Of a stretch of 10,365 nt of DNA, positions 1-7,112 are shown in pieces. The first letter of the stretch is position 1. Each line of letters starts with the position of its first letter. Where the stretch lies: NCBI GenBank assembly GCA_007121695.1, contig SKKC01000052.1, positions 1-10,365 of the forward strand. The letters run 5' to 3'. This stretch comes from Spirochaetales bacterium. GTDB taxonomy: Bacteria; Spirochaetota; Spirochaetia; DSM-27196; SKKC01. The notes under the pieces are model-generated. The model was given only the letters and a program-made list of their open reading frames with translations. It searched no databases and was not told the DNA's origin. Position numbers and translations under genes: made by a program.

Positions 1-389
1 AGTTCATGAGCATGGCGGCCCTGATACTCGGCATAGGTGTAGCTGTCGTATTTTCGGGACAGACCGCAATACTGATAGATGAGTATCTGGAAGCCCAGGC
101 GTGGAGTCAGGTTATTGCCTTCCTTGCTCTGTTCGTACTCGTATACCTCTTTGTCAAAATCTTCGAGTCGGCGCTGAACAGGATCGTAGAGCGCATAAAT
201 CTCGCGAATCTCGATCACGCGCTTGGCTTCTTTCTTGGTGTGGCAGAAGGACTGTTTCTGGTATTCGTGCTCCTGCTCGTACTCCAGATTCAGCCCTTCG
301 TGAACCCTGACCCGATTGTGCAATCAAGCGTGTTCGCCGAGGCGCTGTTGCCATTTCTGCCCTATGCGTCGAGATTTCTGGGGGTCTGA
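1..389 (+). CDS. CvpA family membrane protein, 3' part (5' end outside window)
   Basis: Integral inner-membrane protein of the CvpA (colicin V production) family. The frame is open to the left edge, so the N-terminus lies outside the window; an internal ATG at position 6 is probably not the start. About 129 residues are visible, while family members are usually about 160-200, so some 30-60 residues are missing. What is seen: a hydrophobic stretch right after the edge (MAALILGIGVAVVFSG), a second near AFLALFVLVYLFVKIF, then the family-like segment LDHALGFFLGVAEG leading into a third helix (LFLVFVLLLVL). This alternation of helices and the D-x-x-x-G-x-x-x-G pattern are the basis of the call. 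The molecular function of CvpA proteins is poorly defined; in enterobacteria they are linked to colicin V export, biofilm and envelope stress. The TGA stop directly abuts the GTG start of the next gene, so the two are probably co-translated. Confidence 0.75.
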   Translation, partial: FMSMAALILGIGVAVVFSGQTAILIDEYLEAQAWSQVIAFLALFVLVYLFVKIFESALNRIVERINLANLDHALGFFLGVAEGLFLVFVLLLVLQIQPFVNPDPIVQSSVFAEALLPFLPYASRFLGV

Positions 390-1634
390 GTGTTCGAGAA
401 TATTATCGGCCGGGAAAAAACAGTCGAGGCGCTCACACGACAGGTGCGAAGTAATACGCTACCCAATACGCTTATGCTGCACGGGCCGGAGTACGCCGGT
501 AAACTTACGATCGCTCTGGAACTGTCGCGCGCTCTTACCTGTCGCGAAGACGCCCGCTGGAACTGCAGCTGTCGCTCCTGTCGTCTGCACAGAGAGCTGT
601 TGCATCCATCGGTGCAACTCGTCGGAAGCAGATATTTCGCTCAGGAAATCCTTGCGTCGGCTGAAACGGTCAAGCGCTCGGATACACCGGCATCTGCGTA
701 TCTGTTCGTGCGCGCTGTGCGGAAAATGCTGCGACGGCTCGACACGGTGCAGTGGGAAGATGAAGACAAACGTATACAGAAAGCTCTCTCGAATCTGACA
801 GAGACCGAAGAGGCGCTTGAGCCGTTTACTGCCAGCCTGCGCGAGGGGATTTCGATTCCAGACTCAGATGCACGAGTGACGGCGACAGACAGGGTGGTGA
901 AGGCCGCGCTGAAGACTATTGCATCGCTGCCGGGTGAGCTTGTACCGGTCGCAGTAATCCGGAACCTGCAGAAATGGGTTCACAATACGACCGACGACTC
1001 GCGCATAATAATAGTCGAGAACGTCGACCGCCTCGGGGAGGCAGCACGAAACGCGTTGCTGAAGGTTCTGGAAGAACCCCCTTCCGACGCGTACTTTGTT
1101 CTGACGACAGCCCGGAAAGGAGCGGTTATTCCAACCATACGCTCCCGCGCCCGATCGTATGATCTGTCTGAACGAAGGCAGGCAGACGTTGACACGGTGA
1201 TTCACAGAATATTCAAGGGCCCCGAACACAGCGCCGGTGGAATACGGGAGTGGTTTCTCGAGCACGAGTACCCTGGAACGGGAAGCCTGCGGGCACACGC
1301 GGAGTATTTTATTGCCCACGTGCTCGACCCGGACGCGCACCGATCAGAGGAACCCGCTCACGAGCGCGTGAGAGCCGCGCTGGAGGGCGTTCCCGAGCGT
1401 GAGGGCTACAGGCATTTCCTGCAGGAGTTACTCGGTCTGTGCCGTGCCATACTTCGCGAGGAAGAGCGACGCAATCGTTTTTCGCTTTCAATTGAACACC
1501 TTCAGAGGTGGAAAGATACGATTCATTCGCACTACGTTCGAGCGGATACCCTGAATATTTCCACCTCGCTCCTGCTCGAAAGTTTGTATATTGAGATGAG
1601 AGACGCCGGGCATGCCTACCGGCACCATTCCTGA
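390..1634 (+). CDS. holB: DNA polymerase III delta-prime-like clamp-loader subunit with large insertion
   Basis: AAA+ family protein resembling the delta' subunit of the DNA polymerase III clamp loader, which helps load the beta sliding clamp at primer ends. From the GTG start (414 aa) the protein shows: an N-terminal FENIIGREKTVEAL segment; a P-loop position GPEYAGKLT (residues 32-40) lacking the usual Ser/Thr directly after Lys; a four-Cys zinc-module pattern C51-x7-C59-x-C61-x2-C64 followed by HPS (72-74), as in delta'/tau; IIIVENVDRL and NALLKVLEEPP (221-231), the strongest family signature; and TIRSRAR, where the family SRC motif reads SRA (252-254). Between the zinc module and the I-R helix (R191) there are about 105 residues that typical delta' proteins lack. 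The total is longer than the usual 300-340 aa. GTG is chosen because it abuts the upstream stop, has a GGGGG 5 nt upstream, and no other start precedes the conserved N-terminus. A gamma/tau paralogue is less likely because the P-loop is degenerate. Confidence 0.75.
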   Translation: MFENIIGREKTVEALTRQVRSNTLPNTLMLHGPEYAGKLTIALELSRALTCREDARWNCSCRSCRLHRELLHPSVQLVGSRYFAQEILASAETVKRSDTPASAYLFVRAVRKMLRRLDTVQWEDEDKRIQKALSNLTETEEALEPFTASLREGISIPDSDARVTATDRVVKAALKTIASLPGELVPVAVIRNLQKWVHNTTDDSRIIIVENVDRLGEAARNALLKVLEEPPSDAYFVLTTARKGAVIPTIRSRARSYDLSERRQADVDTVIHRIFKGPEHSAGGIREWFLEHEYPGTGSLRAHAEYFIAHVLDPDAHRSEEPAHERVRAALEGVPEREGYRHFLQELLGLCRAILREEERRNRFSLSIEHLQRWKDTIHSHYVRADTLNISTSLLLESLYIEMRDAGHAYRHHS

Positions 1635-1637
1635 GGT
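1634..1637 (+). promoter_or_regulatory. Ribosome binding site of the histidine kinase gene
   Basis: AGGT at these bases, within TGAGGT, overlaps the last base of the upstream stop codon. It lies 8 nt before ATG 1646, supporting that start and translational coupling of the two genes. Confidence 0.5.
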
Positions 1638-1645
1638 TTTCGTGA

Positions 1646-2815
1646 ATGAGACGCTTCGTAGAACGCGCACTGCATAAACTCTCAAAACTCGACCTCGATC
1701 AGATACGAAACATTCTGGCTGATCTCGCGCTTGAAAACGAGCGCCTGGAGGTAGTACTCGATTCGATGAACGAAGGTGTATTCGTCGTCGATACCGAAGG
1801 GGTGCTGCTGCTGAATAACAAGGCCGGTGAACGGCTGCTCCCCCTGCACTCGTCGGAAGGCGAAAACACCAGGATCTGGAATGTGATCGATGATGAACAC
1901 ATTGCACCGTTTGTGGAGCGTACCATCCTCGATCAGGATTCGGTCCGAGACCGGGAGTTTACGCTCGAGTCTTCCGGTAGCGTCCGGGTGCTATCGATTA
2001 GCGTGCTTCCGCTGGTGCAAAACGGCAGGATAGAGGGCACCCTGCTGCACATTGAGGACATATCCGAGCGGCGCGCCAAGGAAGCCCGCTTGCGGCGGGC
2101 TGAGAGTCTTGCGAGCCTCACGACACTCGCGGCGGGGGTTGCCCACGAGATCAAGAACCCGCTTGGTTCCATCGGCATACATTTGCAGCTGGTGAACAAG
2201 GTGCTCGATCGATCTTCGAGCGCGGAATCTGAAAGTCTTCGCGAGTACCTCGACATTATTGCGGAGGAAGTGGAACGTCTGAATGGAATTGTCGTCGATT
2301 TTCTGTTCGCCGTTCGGCCCATGGATATACAGCTGCAGGATTCTGATCTGAACAGTCTCATAGAAGACATGGTCGAGTTCGTTCGGTACGAACTGCAGGA
2401 AGCGGATATTCGTCTGACTCTTGATCTTGACGAGCGCATGCCGTCGCTCAGGCTCGACGAAAAGTATTTCAAGCAGGTGCTCATTAACCTGATCAAGAAT
2501 GCCATTCACGCCATGCCGGAGGGGGGTGAACTGCGGGTCGCGTCGGAGCGACGCGGGGACGAGGTACTTCTTCGCGTTTCAGACACGGGTGTGGGCATGA
2601 ACGATGAAGTCATTCACAAGATTTTCGAACCCTATTATACCACGCGTGACAACGGGTCCGGGATTGGTCTGACGCTGGTGTATAAAATCATCCGGGAACA
2701 CATGGGAGATATCGCGGTCATGTCGGAGGAAGGAAAGGGCTCTACCTTTACCGTCAGTCTGCCGGTGCCCCAGCGGGAACAGCACCTTATCGGATGGAAC
2801 GGGGAGCAATCATGA
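1646..2815 (+). CDS. Soluble PAS-domain sensor histidine kinase (NtrB/AtoS-like)
   Basis: Two-component sensor kinase of 389 aa that should autophosphorylate on a His and pass phosphate to the response regulator encoded next. Order of parts: an N-terminal helical/coiled segment (ALENERLEVVLDSM, about residues 28-42), one PAS domain (about 35-145, starting MNEGVFVVDTEG), a linker helix (DISERRAKEARLRRAE), the HisKA H-box AAGVAHEIKNPL with phospho-acceptor H167, then a HATPase_c domain with N-box NLIKNA (281-286), G1 box DTGVGM (313-318), FEPYYTT, and G2 box GSGIGLTL. I see no membrane segment, so it is cytoplasmic and senses an internal signal through the PAS domain or a partner. H-E-I-K-N-P and the single PAS domain resemble NtrB/AtoS/ZraS-type kinases, which pair with sigma-54 activators. 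The stop overlaps the regulator's ATG by 4 nt (ATGA). The signal cannot be deduced; the neighbours CvpA and delta' give no clear hint. Confidence 0.92.
   Translation: MRRFVERALHKLSKLDLDQIRNILADLALENERLEVVLDSMNEGVFVVDTEGVLLLNNKAGERLLPLHSSEGENTRIWNVIDDEHIAPFVERTILDQDSVRDREFTLESSGSVRVLSISVLPLVQNGRIEGTLLHIEDISERRAKEARLRRAESLASLTTLAAGVAHEIKNPLGSIGIHLQLVNKVLDRSSSAESESLREYLDIIAEEVERLNGIVVDFLFAVRPMDIQLQDSDLNSLIEDMVEFVRYELQEADIRLTLDLDERMPSLRLDEKYFKQVLINLIKNAIHAMPEGGELRVASERRGDEVLLRVSDTGVGMNDEVIHKIFEPYYTTRDNGSGIGLTLVYKIIREHMGDIAVMSEEGKGSTFTVSLPVPQREQHLIGWNGEQS
2801..2806 (+). promoter_or_regulatory. Ribosome binding site that fixes the regulator start at 2812
   Basis: GGGGAG, 5 nt before ATG 2812. It decides between that ATG and the in-frame ATG at 2794, which would add six residues before the receiver domain and lies deeper inside the kinase gene. 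Confidence 0.65.
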
Positions 2816-4161
2816 AGTTCAATATTCTGGTTGTAGACGACGAGAAAAACATTCGTGAAGGTCTCGGAAAGGCGCTGCACATGGACGGCTACGACGTCAC
2901 TCTTGCCGAGGACGGTGTCGATGCATACGCGAAAATGGAAGACGAGGAAATCGATCTGGTGATTGCTGACCTGCGTATGCCACGAATGTCAGGCGAGGAA
3001 CTACTGAAACGTGTGGTCGATTCGTACCCGACCGTACCGGTCATTATTCTCACCGGCCACGGAACCATAGAGACCGCAGTGCAGGCGATGAGAGCCGGTG
3101 CATTCGATTTCCTCACCAAGCCAGTTAATCTCGATCGTCTGGGTCTCCTGGTAAAACGTGCGCTTAGCACCAGGGAGCTCGTGCTCCAGCACAGACAGAT
3201 GCAGCAGGAGCTCGACAAGCGACGCGATTTCTCGAATATTCTCGGAAACAGTGTCGAGATGCGCCGCATCCTCGATAAGGTTCGGCAGGTTGCGCCTACG
3301 CGGGCATCGGTGCTCATTACCGGTGAAAGCGGCGTCGGAAAAGAGCTCATTGCCGACGCAATCCATAACCTGAGCGGACGAAAGGATAGACCATTCATTA
3401 AGGTGCACTGCGCTGCCCTGAGCGAGTCGCTGCTCGAAAGCGAACTGTTTGGCCACGAGAAGGGCGCCTTCACCGGTGCAGTCAGCCGCAAGCGGGGTCG
3501 TTTCGAACTGTCCAACACGGGCTCGATCTTTCTCGACGAAATAGGAGAGATCGATCAGAGCGTGCAGATAAAGATTCTTCGGGTTCTGCAGGAGAAAAAG
3601 TTCGAACGGGTAGGTGGCGAAGAAACCATGGAGGTCGACACCAGGGTAATTACGGCTACCAACAGAGACCTGAAACACGAGATTGAGGTGGGAAATTTTC
3701 GGGAAGATCTGTACTATCGACTGAACGTCGTGAATATTCATGTTCCACCGCTGCGAGAACGCAAGGAAGACATTCCTCTGCTCGCTGCGGCCTTTGTCAG
3801 GGAGTTTGCGGAGGAAAACGGCAAACCTGTCGAAGGCATAGATCAGCGGGCTCGTGCGGCCTTGTACTCGTATCCCTGGCCTGGAAACGTGCGGGAACTT
3901 CGAAACTGCCTCGAAAGCGCGGTAGTCATGAGCAAGGGGCAGATATTGACTGTGGACGATCTGCCGCCGGGTATACATCAGTCAGACCGGAGCAGCACCA
4001 TACGAGTTGAGATCGGCTCTACACTCGCACAGGCCGAGCGCGAAGTCATTCGTGGTACGCTCCATAACCAGAATGGGAACAAAAGCAGGACCGCCGAGAT
4101 TCTTGGCATCGGCCGCAAGACGCTTCACCGGAAGATAAAGGAATACAACCTCGAAGAGTAG
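2812..4161 (+). CDS. Sigma-54-dependent response regulator (NtrC/AtoC family)
   Basis: DNA-binding enhancer-binding protein of 449 aa. When phosphorylated it should drive open-complex formation by sigma-54 RNA polymerase. Receiver domain, residues 3-120: acidic pocket D9/D10, phospho-acceptor D53 in IADLRMP, T81 and K103 (FLTKP). AAA+ domain, about 145-380: Walker A GESGVGKE (171-178), the sigma-54-contacting GAFTGA loop (218-223) within ELFGHEKGAFTGA, Walker B FLDEIGE with D242/E243, the REDLYYRLNV segment, and PWPGNVRELRN. C-terminal Fis-type helix-turn-helix, about 420-449: NKSRTAEILGIGRKTLHRKI. Every catalytic and switch residue I looked for is present, so it should be active. The start is ATG 2812 (ATGA overlap with the kinase stop, GGGGAG just upstream); an in-frame ATG at 2794 is less likely. 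The adjacent kinase is the obvious partner. Target promoters are not identifiable here. Confidence 0.95.
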   Translation: MKFNILVVDDEKNIREGLGKALHMDGYDVTLAEDGVDAYAKMEDEEIDLVIADLRMPRMSGEELLKRVVDSYPTVPVIILTGHGTIETAVQAMRAGAFDFLTKPVNLDRLGLLVKRALSTRELVLQHRQMQQELDKRRDFSNILGNSVEMRRILDKVRQVAPTRASVLITGESGVGKELIADAIHNLSGRKDRPFIKVHCAALSESLLESELFGHEKGAFTGAVSRKRGRFELSNTGSIFLDEIGEIDQSVQIKILRVLQEKKFERVGGEETMEVDTRVITATNRDLKHEIEVGNFREDLYYRLNVVNIHVPPLRERKEDIPLLAAAFVREFAEENGKPVEGIDQRARAALYSYPWPGNVRELRNCLESAVVMSKGQILTVDDLPPGIHQSDRSSTIRVEIGSTLAQAEREVIRGTLHNQNGNKSRTAEILGIGRKTLHRKIKEYNLEE

Positions 4162-4168
4162 CTGCCCG

Positions 4169-5245
4169 TTACTGAGAGTGGCGGATTTTGTGGAGATGCA
4201 GAAAACCTGCGATCGCAATTATCCACACCGCTACTACCGAGCCTGCTGCAGCCGCAGGAGCTAGTGTGACCCATGCCAGTGCCGCGGCGCCGGCAACAGT
4301 GCCGCCACCGCAGACGAGAAAAAGAATTTTCCAGGTGCTGAACTTCAGATCGAGTAACTTGTGATGGAGATGCTCCCGATCCGGTCGGTAAATTGGTACT
4401 CCTTTTCGAAGCCGTCTTAGAATTGCTGCGGCAGTGTCTATGACCGGGATCATAAGCAGTGTTACCGTCGGTACGAGGCCCATCTGGCCGTAGTCACTGC
4501 TGCCGCCGAACAGCGGCAATACTGCAAGAAGAAAACCGAGGCTGGTGCTTCCTGAATCGCCCATGAAAATCTTTGCTGGAGGCACATTGAACACCAGGAA
4601 GCCGAGCAGGCTTCCAGCGAGAATCAGTGCGAGCATTCCCACGAGCTGGTTTCCGAGAGCGAATGCAATGGCCGACAGAAAAAGCGACGCGACAAGGCTT
4701 GTACTGCCTGCAAGGCCGTCCATGCCGTCTATGAAGTTCATAGCATTCACCAGACCGACGATCCACAGTACGGTCAACGGGTATCCGAGCAGACCGAATC
4801 CGAGCGTACCCAGTCCTGGGACAGACAGCCCGGTGATTCTGAACGTACTGAACGACACAAGAAGACCGGCGGCAATTTGCGCAAGAAGTTTGACGATAGC
4901 ACGAAGGTTCCGGAAATCATCGACTATGCCAATGCCGAAAATGATACAGAGGCCCGCGTACACCGGACCCAGCTCTCGCACCATTGCCGAAGCCATGCCA
5001 CTATCGGATACCTGCGGAGAGGTCGCAATCCAGATCATGCCTCCAACGGATGCGAGTAGAAACGAGACAACTATACCGATGCCACCGATGCGTGGCGTGT
5101 CTTCGGTATGAATTTTTCGATGATCGTTCTGGTCGTACCATTGAAATGTGTGAGACAACCGAAGTATCACCGGTGTCAGGAGAAGATTGACTGTAAGCGC
5201 TGCGATCGCAGCAAGCGCGATAATTCCTGTTGTTCCTGTCAGCAC
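4169..5245 (-). CDS. Polyprenyl-phosphate N-acetylhexosamine-1-phosphate transferase (WecA/TagO/MraY family)
   Basis: Polytopic inner-membrane enzyme of 358 aa. It transfers a sugar-1-phosphate (probably GlcNAc-1-P from UDP-GlcNAc) to undecaprenyl phosphate, the first lipid-linked step of an envelope glycan. Seen: about ten hydrophobic segments beginning at once after the start; cytoplasmic HRKIHTEDTPRIGG (42-55); the Mg-binding pair DD (109-110) in VDDFRNLRA; the NAMNFIDGMDGLAG loop (167-180); KIFMGDSGS (225-233); and the C-terminal RPDREHLHHKLLD loop (287-299) with the H-x-H-H carbohydrate-recognition motif. That last motif, and not the MraY-specific sequence, points to the WecA/TagO branch. 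The exact sugar and polymer are unknown, because no other glycan genes are in view. The start is GTG, with AGGTAAG-like purines just upstream and a stronger GGAGGTG 16 nt away. It lies 25 nt after the J-domain gene, as last gene of the operon, and ends 7 bp from the convergent regulator gene. Confidence 0.93.
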   Translation of the reverse strand: MLTGTTGIIALAAIAALTVNLLLTPVILRLSHTFQWYDQNDHRKIHTEDTPRIGGIGIVVSFLLASVGGMIWIATSPQVSDSGMASAMVRELGPVYAGLCIIFGIGIVDDFRNLRAIVKLLAQIAAGLLVSFSTFRITGLSVPGLGTLGFGLLGYPLTVLWIVGLVNAMNFIDGMDGLAGSTSLVASLFLSAIAFALGNQLVGMLALILAGSLLGFLVFNVPPAKIFMGDSGSTSLGFLLAVLPLFGGSSDYGQMGLVPTVTLLMIPVIDTAAAILRRLRKGVPIYRPDREHLHHKLLDLKFSTWKILFLVCGGGTVAGAAALAWVTLAPAAAAGSVVAVWIIAIAGFLHLHKIRHSQ

Positions 5246-5270
5246 GATTCTTACCTGAATGCACCTCCGA

Positions 5271-5702
5271 TCAGGAGGGAGCTTCTCCGTTCTCGTAATA
5301 CCGGCGGATACGCTGGAACGAACTGTTGACCCGCTGGGTAATCTCGGTGGCGATTCGCTGTTTGTCAGGATTCGCCGCGTGTCGGTCGGGATGGTATGTT
5401 ACCATGAGCTTCCTGTGCGCGGCACGAGCCTTCTCGAGCGTCGCGCCGAAGGGGAGATCGAGATTCGCGAAATCTTTCCTGAGCGACTCCGGAACCCCCA
5501 GCGGGGACTGTGTACGGCCGTATCCGGGTGATGTTCCGCGAAAACGGGTGCCCGAGGCTGACGTTTCCGCACCGCTCATGTAGTTTTCCAGCTCTTCAAA
5601 TGCGTCACGGAGGTCTTCGTCCGAGGTATAGCTGAATGAATCAGCCGAAGAACCTCCCATGGAGCGGAGCATGTCCGTCAGCCTGTCGAAAATTTTGTCC
5701 AC
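5271..5702 (-). CDS. Small C-terminal J-domain (DnaJ-like) co-chaperone
   Basis: A 143-aa protein with a J-domain at its C-terminus (about 77-137), which should stimulate the ATPase of a DnaK/Hsp70 partner. Diagnostic features: the HPD triad at 104-106 in LMVTYHPDRH, a preceding helix II (TLEKARAAHRKLMV), and a following helix III (ATEITQRVNSSFQRIRRYY). The first 75 residues are polar, Ser/Gly-rich and acidic (SSADSFSYTSDEDL, then a G-T-S-P-G-Y-G stretch) and look largely disordered. No Gly/Phe linker, zinc-finger or C-terminal substrate domain follows, so this is a class C (type III) J protein, not DnaJ itself. The start is GTG, supported by GGAG 8 nt upstream. It sits 69 nt after lysC and 25 nt before the WecA-type gene. 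What it recruits Hsp70 to is not evident. There is no membrane segment, so it is cytoplasmic. Confidence 0.87.
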   Translation of the reverse strand: MDKIFDRLTDMLRSMGGSSADSFSYTSDEDLRDAFEELENYMSGAETSASGTRFRGTSPGYGRTQSPLGVPESLRKDFANLDLPFGATLEKARAAHRKLMVTYHPDRHAANPDKQRIATEITQRVNSSFQRIRRYYENGEAPS

Positions 5703-5710
5703 TAAAGTAT

Positions 5711-5714
5711 CTCC
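5711..5714 (-). promoter_or_regulatory. Ribosome binding site of the J-domain gene
   Basis: GGAG on the minus strand, 8 nt before GTG 5702. It supports a GTG start where no ATG is available at the head of the frame. Confidence 0.65.
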
Positions 5715-5771
5715 GGAGGAATTTCTCTCAGTGCTATCGAGTGTACTTCCTTCAGCCGAAAACTTCTATCC

Positions 5772-7109
5772 CTAATTGAAGAACTCGGCGTGAAGTCGGG
5801 ATACGGTATCCGAAACCTGCCTCGAAGGGACGACGAGCGATAGATTTACGTCCGAGTTACCGAGGCTTACCATTCGGATCGGAATACCCGCGAGTACGCC
5901 GAAGACACGCGCGACGGTACGGGAATCTTTCCAGATGTCCTGCCCGACCAGGCTGATAATCGCCTGTTTCTGTTCGATCTCAACCCGGCCGAGTGTGCCG
6001 AGTTCCTGCCGGAGGTCAGATAGATCCCGCTCGTCGTCCACGCTCATGCTGACGCTGACTTCGCTGGTCGTAACCAGGTCTACGCTGATCCTGTGCCGGT
6101 CAAAGACGGCGAAAATCTGCGCGAGAAACCCGTATGCATTCAGCATTCGGGAACTGTGTATCGTCACAACCGAGATATCCGCCTTCGTCGCGAGTGCTCG
6201 CACGCCTGGAGTGCTCGTGTCACGGCTGATGCGGGTCCCCGCGCCCTCGGGGCGGTTGGTATTCCGGACGTATACGGGAATGTTTCGGTCAACCGCGGGC
6301 TGAATCGTGGATGGGTGCACCACGCGGGCACCGAAGAAGGCGAGCTCCGCCGCCTCTGCGTAGCTCATGTGCGATACTGTTCGTGCAGTCGGAACAAGCC
6401 GGGGATCGGTAGTCATGATACCGTCCACGTCCGTCCAGATTTCTATCCGGGACGCGTGCAGGGCCGCTCCAATGAGGGCGGCCGAGTAGTCGCTTCCGCC
6501 TCGACCGAGTGTACTCGTAACCCCGGAACGTGTCCGGCCGATGAAACCCTGCGCGATTGTGAGCGTAGCGTTTGCATCGTTCAGGTGCGCCTGTATCGCG
6601 CTGTAGGTTGCATCGATGTCAACCGAAGCCTGCGTGAAGTGCTCGTCCGTGAGCATAAAGTCCCGGCTGTCCACCAGCCTGGTGTTGATACCCCTGTCCA
6701 TGGCCCGCGCGGCAATAATTCTCGTCGACAGAAGCTCCCCAAAGGCCAGGATCGCGTCCTGAGTCCGGCGTGAGCACTCCTGAATAAGCGAGATTCCGGT
6801 TGCCAGAGACTCGATTTCCCGCAGGGATGTCTCGAGGTCCCGAAGGCATGCCTCCCGTATGGATGTATCGTCGATCGCGCCGGCAGCATTCAGATGGGTT
6901 TCGCGAATGACGCGAACGCTCTCGTTCGTAGCGTCCCGACTGCCGCGAGCAGCCGACCGGGTGATATCGAGGAGATGATCTGTGGTATCTCCCATGGCCG
7001 AGCTCACAAGAACAGGGTGTTCCGGCAGTGCTGCCTCTGCAATCGTCAGTGCCCGATCGATTTTTTCGATCGATGCGACCGAGGTGCCGCCAAATTTCAG
7101 TACCACCAT
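5772..7109 (-). CDS. lysC: Aspartokinase, lysine-sensitive LysC (AK III) type
   Basis: Aspartate kinase (L-aspartate + ATP to 4-phospho-aspartate), the committed cytoplasmic step to lysine/diaminopimelate, threonine and methionine. The 445 residues match the monofunctional AK III length (E. coli LysC is 449). Catalytic domain: KFGGTSVA at 5-12; TLGRGGSDYSA from T200; WTDVDGIMTTDPR; AELAFFGARVVHP. C-terminal ACT pair from about 305: HSSRMLNAYGFLAQIF, HRISVDLVTTSEVSVSM, VEIEQKQAIISLVGQ, then IPIRMVSLGNSDVNLSLVV. The second and third of these align closely with the E. coli LysC regulatory domain, so feedback inhibition by lysine is a fair inference, though the effector is not proven by sequence. 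ATG 7109 is 3 nt after the asd stop, so the two pathway enzymes are co-transcribed. No homoserine dehydrogenase domain follows. No lysine riboswitch is possible in the short leader upstream of asd. Confidence 0.96.
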   Translation of the reverse strand: MVVLKFGGTSVASIEKIDRALTIAEAALPEHPVLVSSAMGDTTDHLLDITRSAARGSRDATNESVRVIRETHLNAAGAIDDTSIREACLRDLETSLREIESLATGISLIQECSRRTQDAILAFGELLSTRIIAARAMDRGINTRLVDSRDFMLTDEHFTQASVDIDATYSAIQAHLNDANATLTIAQGFIGRTRSGVTSTLGRGGSDYSAALIGAALHASRIEIWTDVDGIMTTDPRLVPTARTVSHMSYAEAAELAFFGARVVHPSTIQPAVDRNIPVYVRNTNRPEGAGTRISRDTSTPGVRALATKADISVVTIHSSRMLNAYGFLAQIFAVFDRHRISVDLVTTSEVSVSMSVDDERDLSDLRQELGTLGRVEIEQKQAIISLVGQDIWKDSRTVARVFGVLAGIPIRMVSLGNSDVNLSLVVPSRQVSDTVSRLHAEFFN

Positions 7110-7112
7110 GGC

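Noticed and set aside
1933..2505. A 190-codon minus-strand open frame opposite the histidine kinase
   Set aside because: It is Ser/Arg-rich low-complexity antisense of the kinase core.
2794..2811. An earlier ATG start for the response regulator
   Set aside because: The ATG at 2812 has GGGGAG just upstream and begins right before the first receiver strand, as in the family.
3001..3978. A 325-codon open frame on the minus strand opposite the response regulator
   Set aside because: It lies wholly within the well-supported sigma-54 regulator gene, and its translation shows no recognisable domain. It is an effect of codon bias on the antisense frame.
5703..5771. A possible small peptide between lysC and the J-domain gene, reading LKEVHSIALREIPPEIL before a stop
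   Set aside because: It reads plausibly but has no ATG, GTG or TTG start in the gap, and the segment also holds the ribosome site of the J-domain gene. I treat it as a leader, not a gene.
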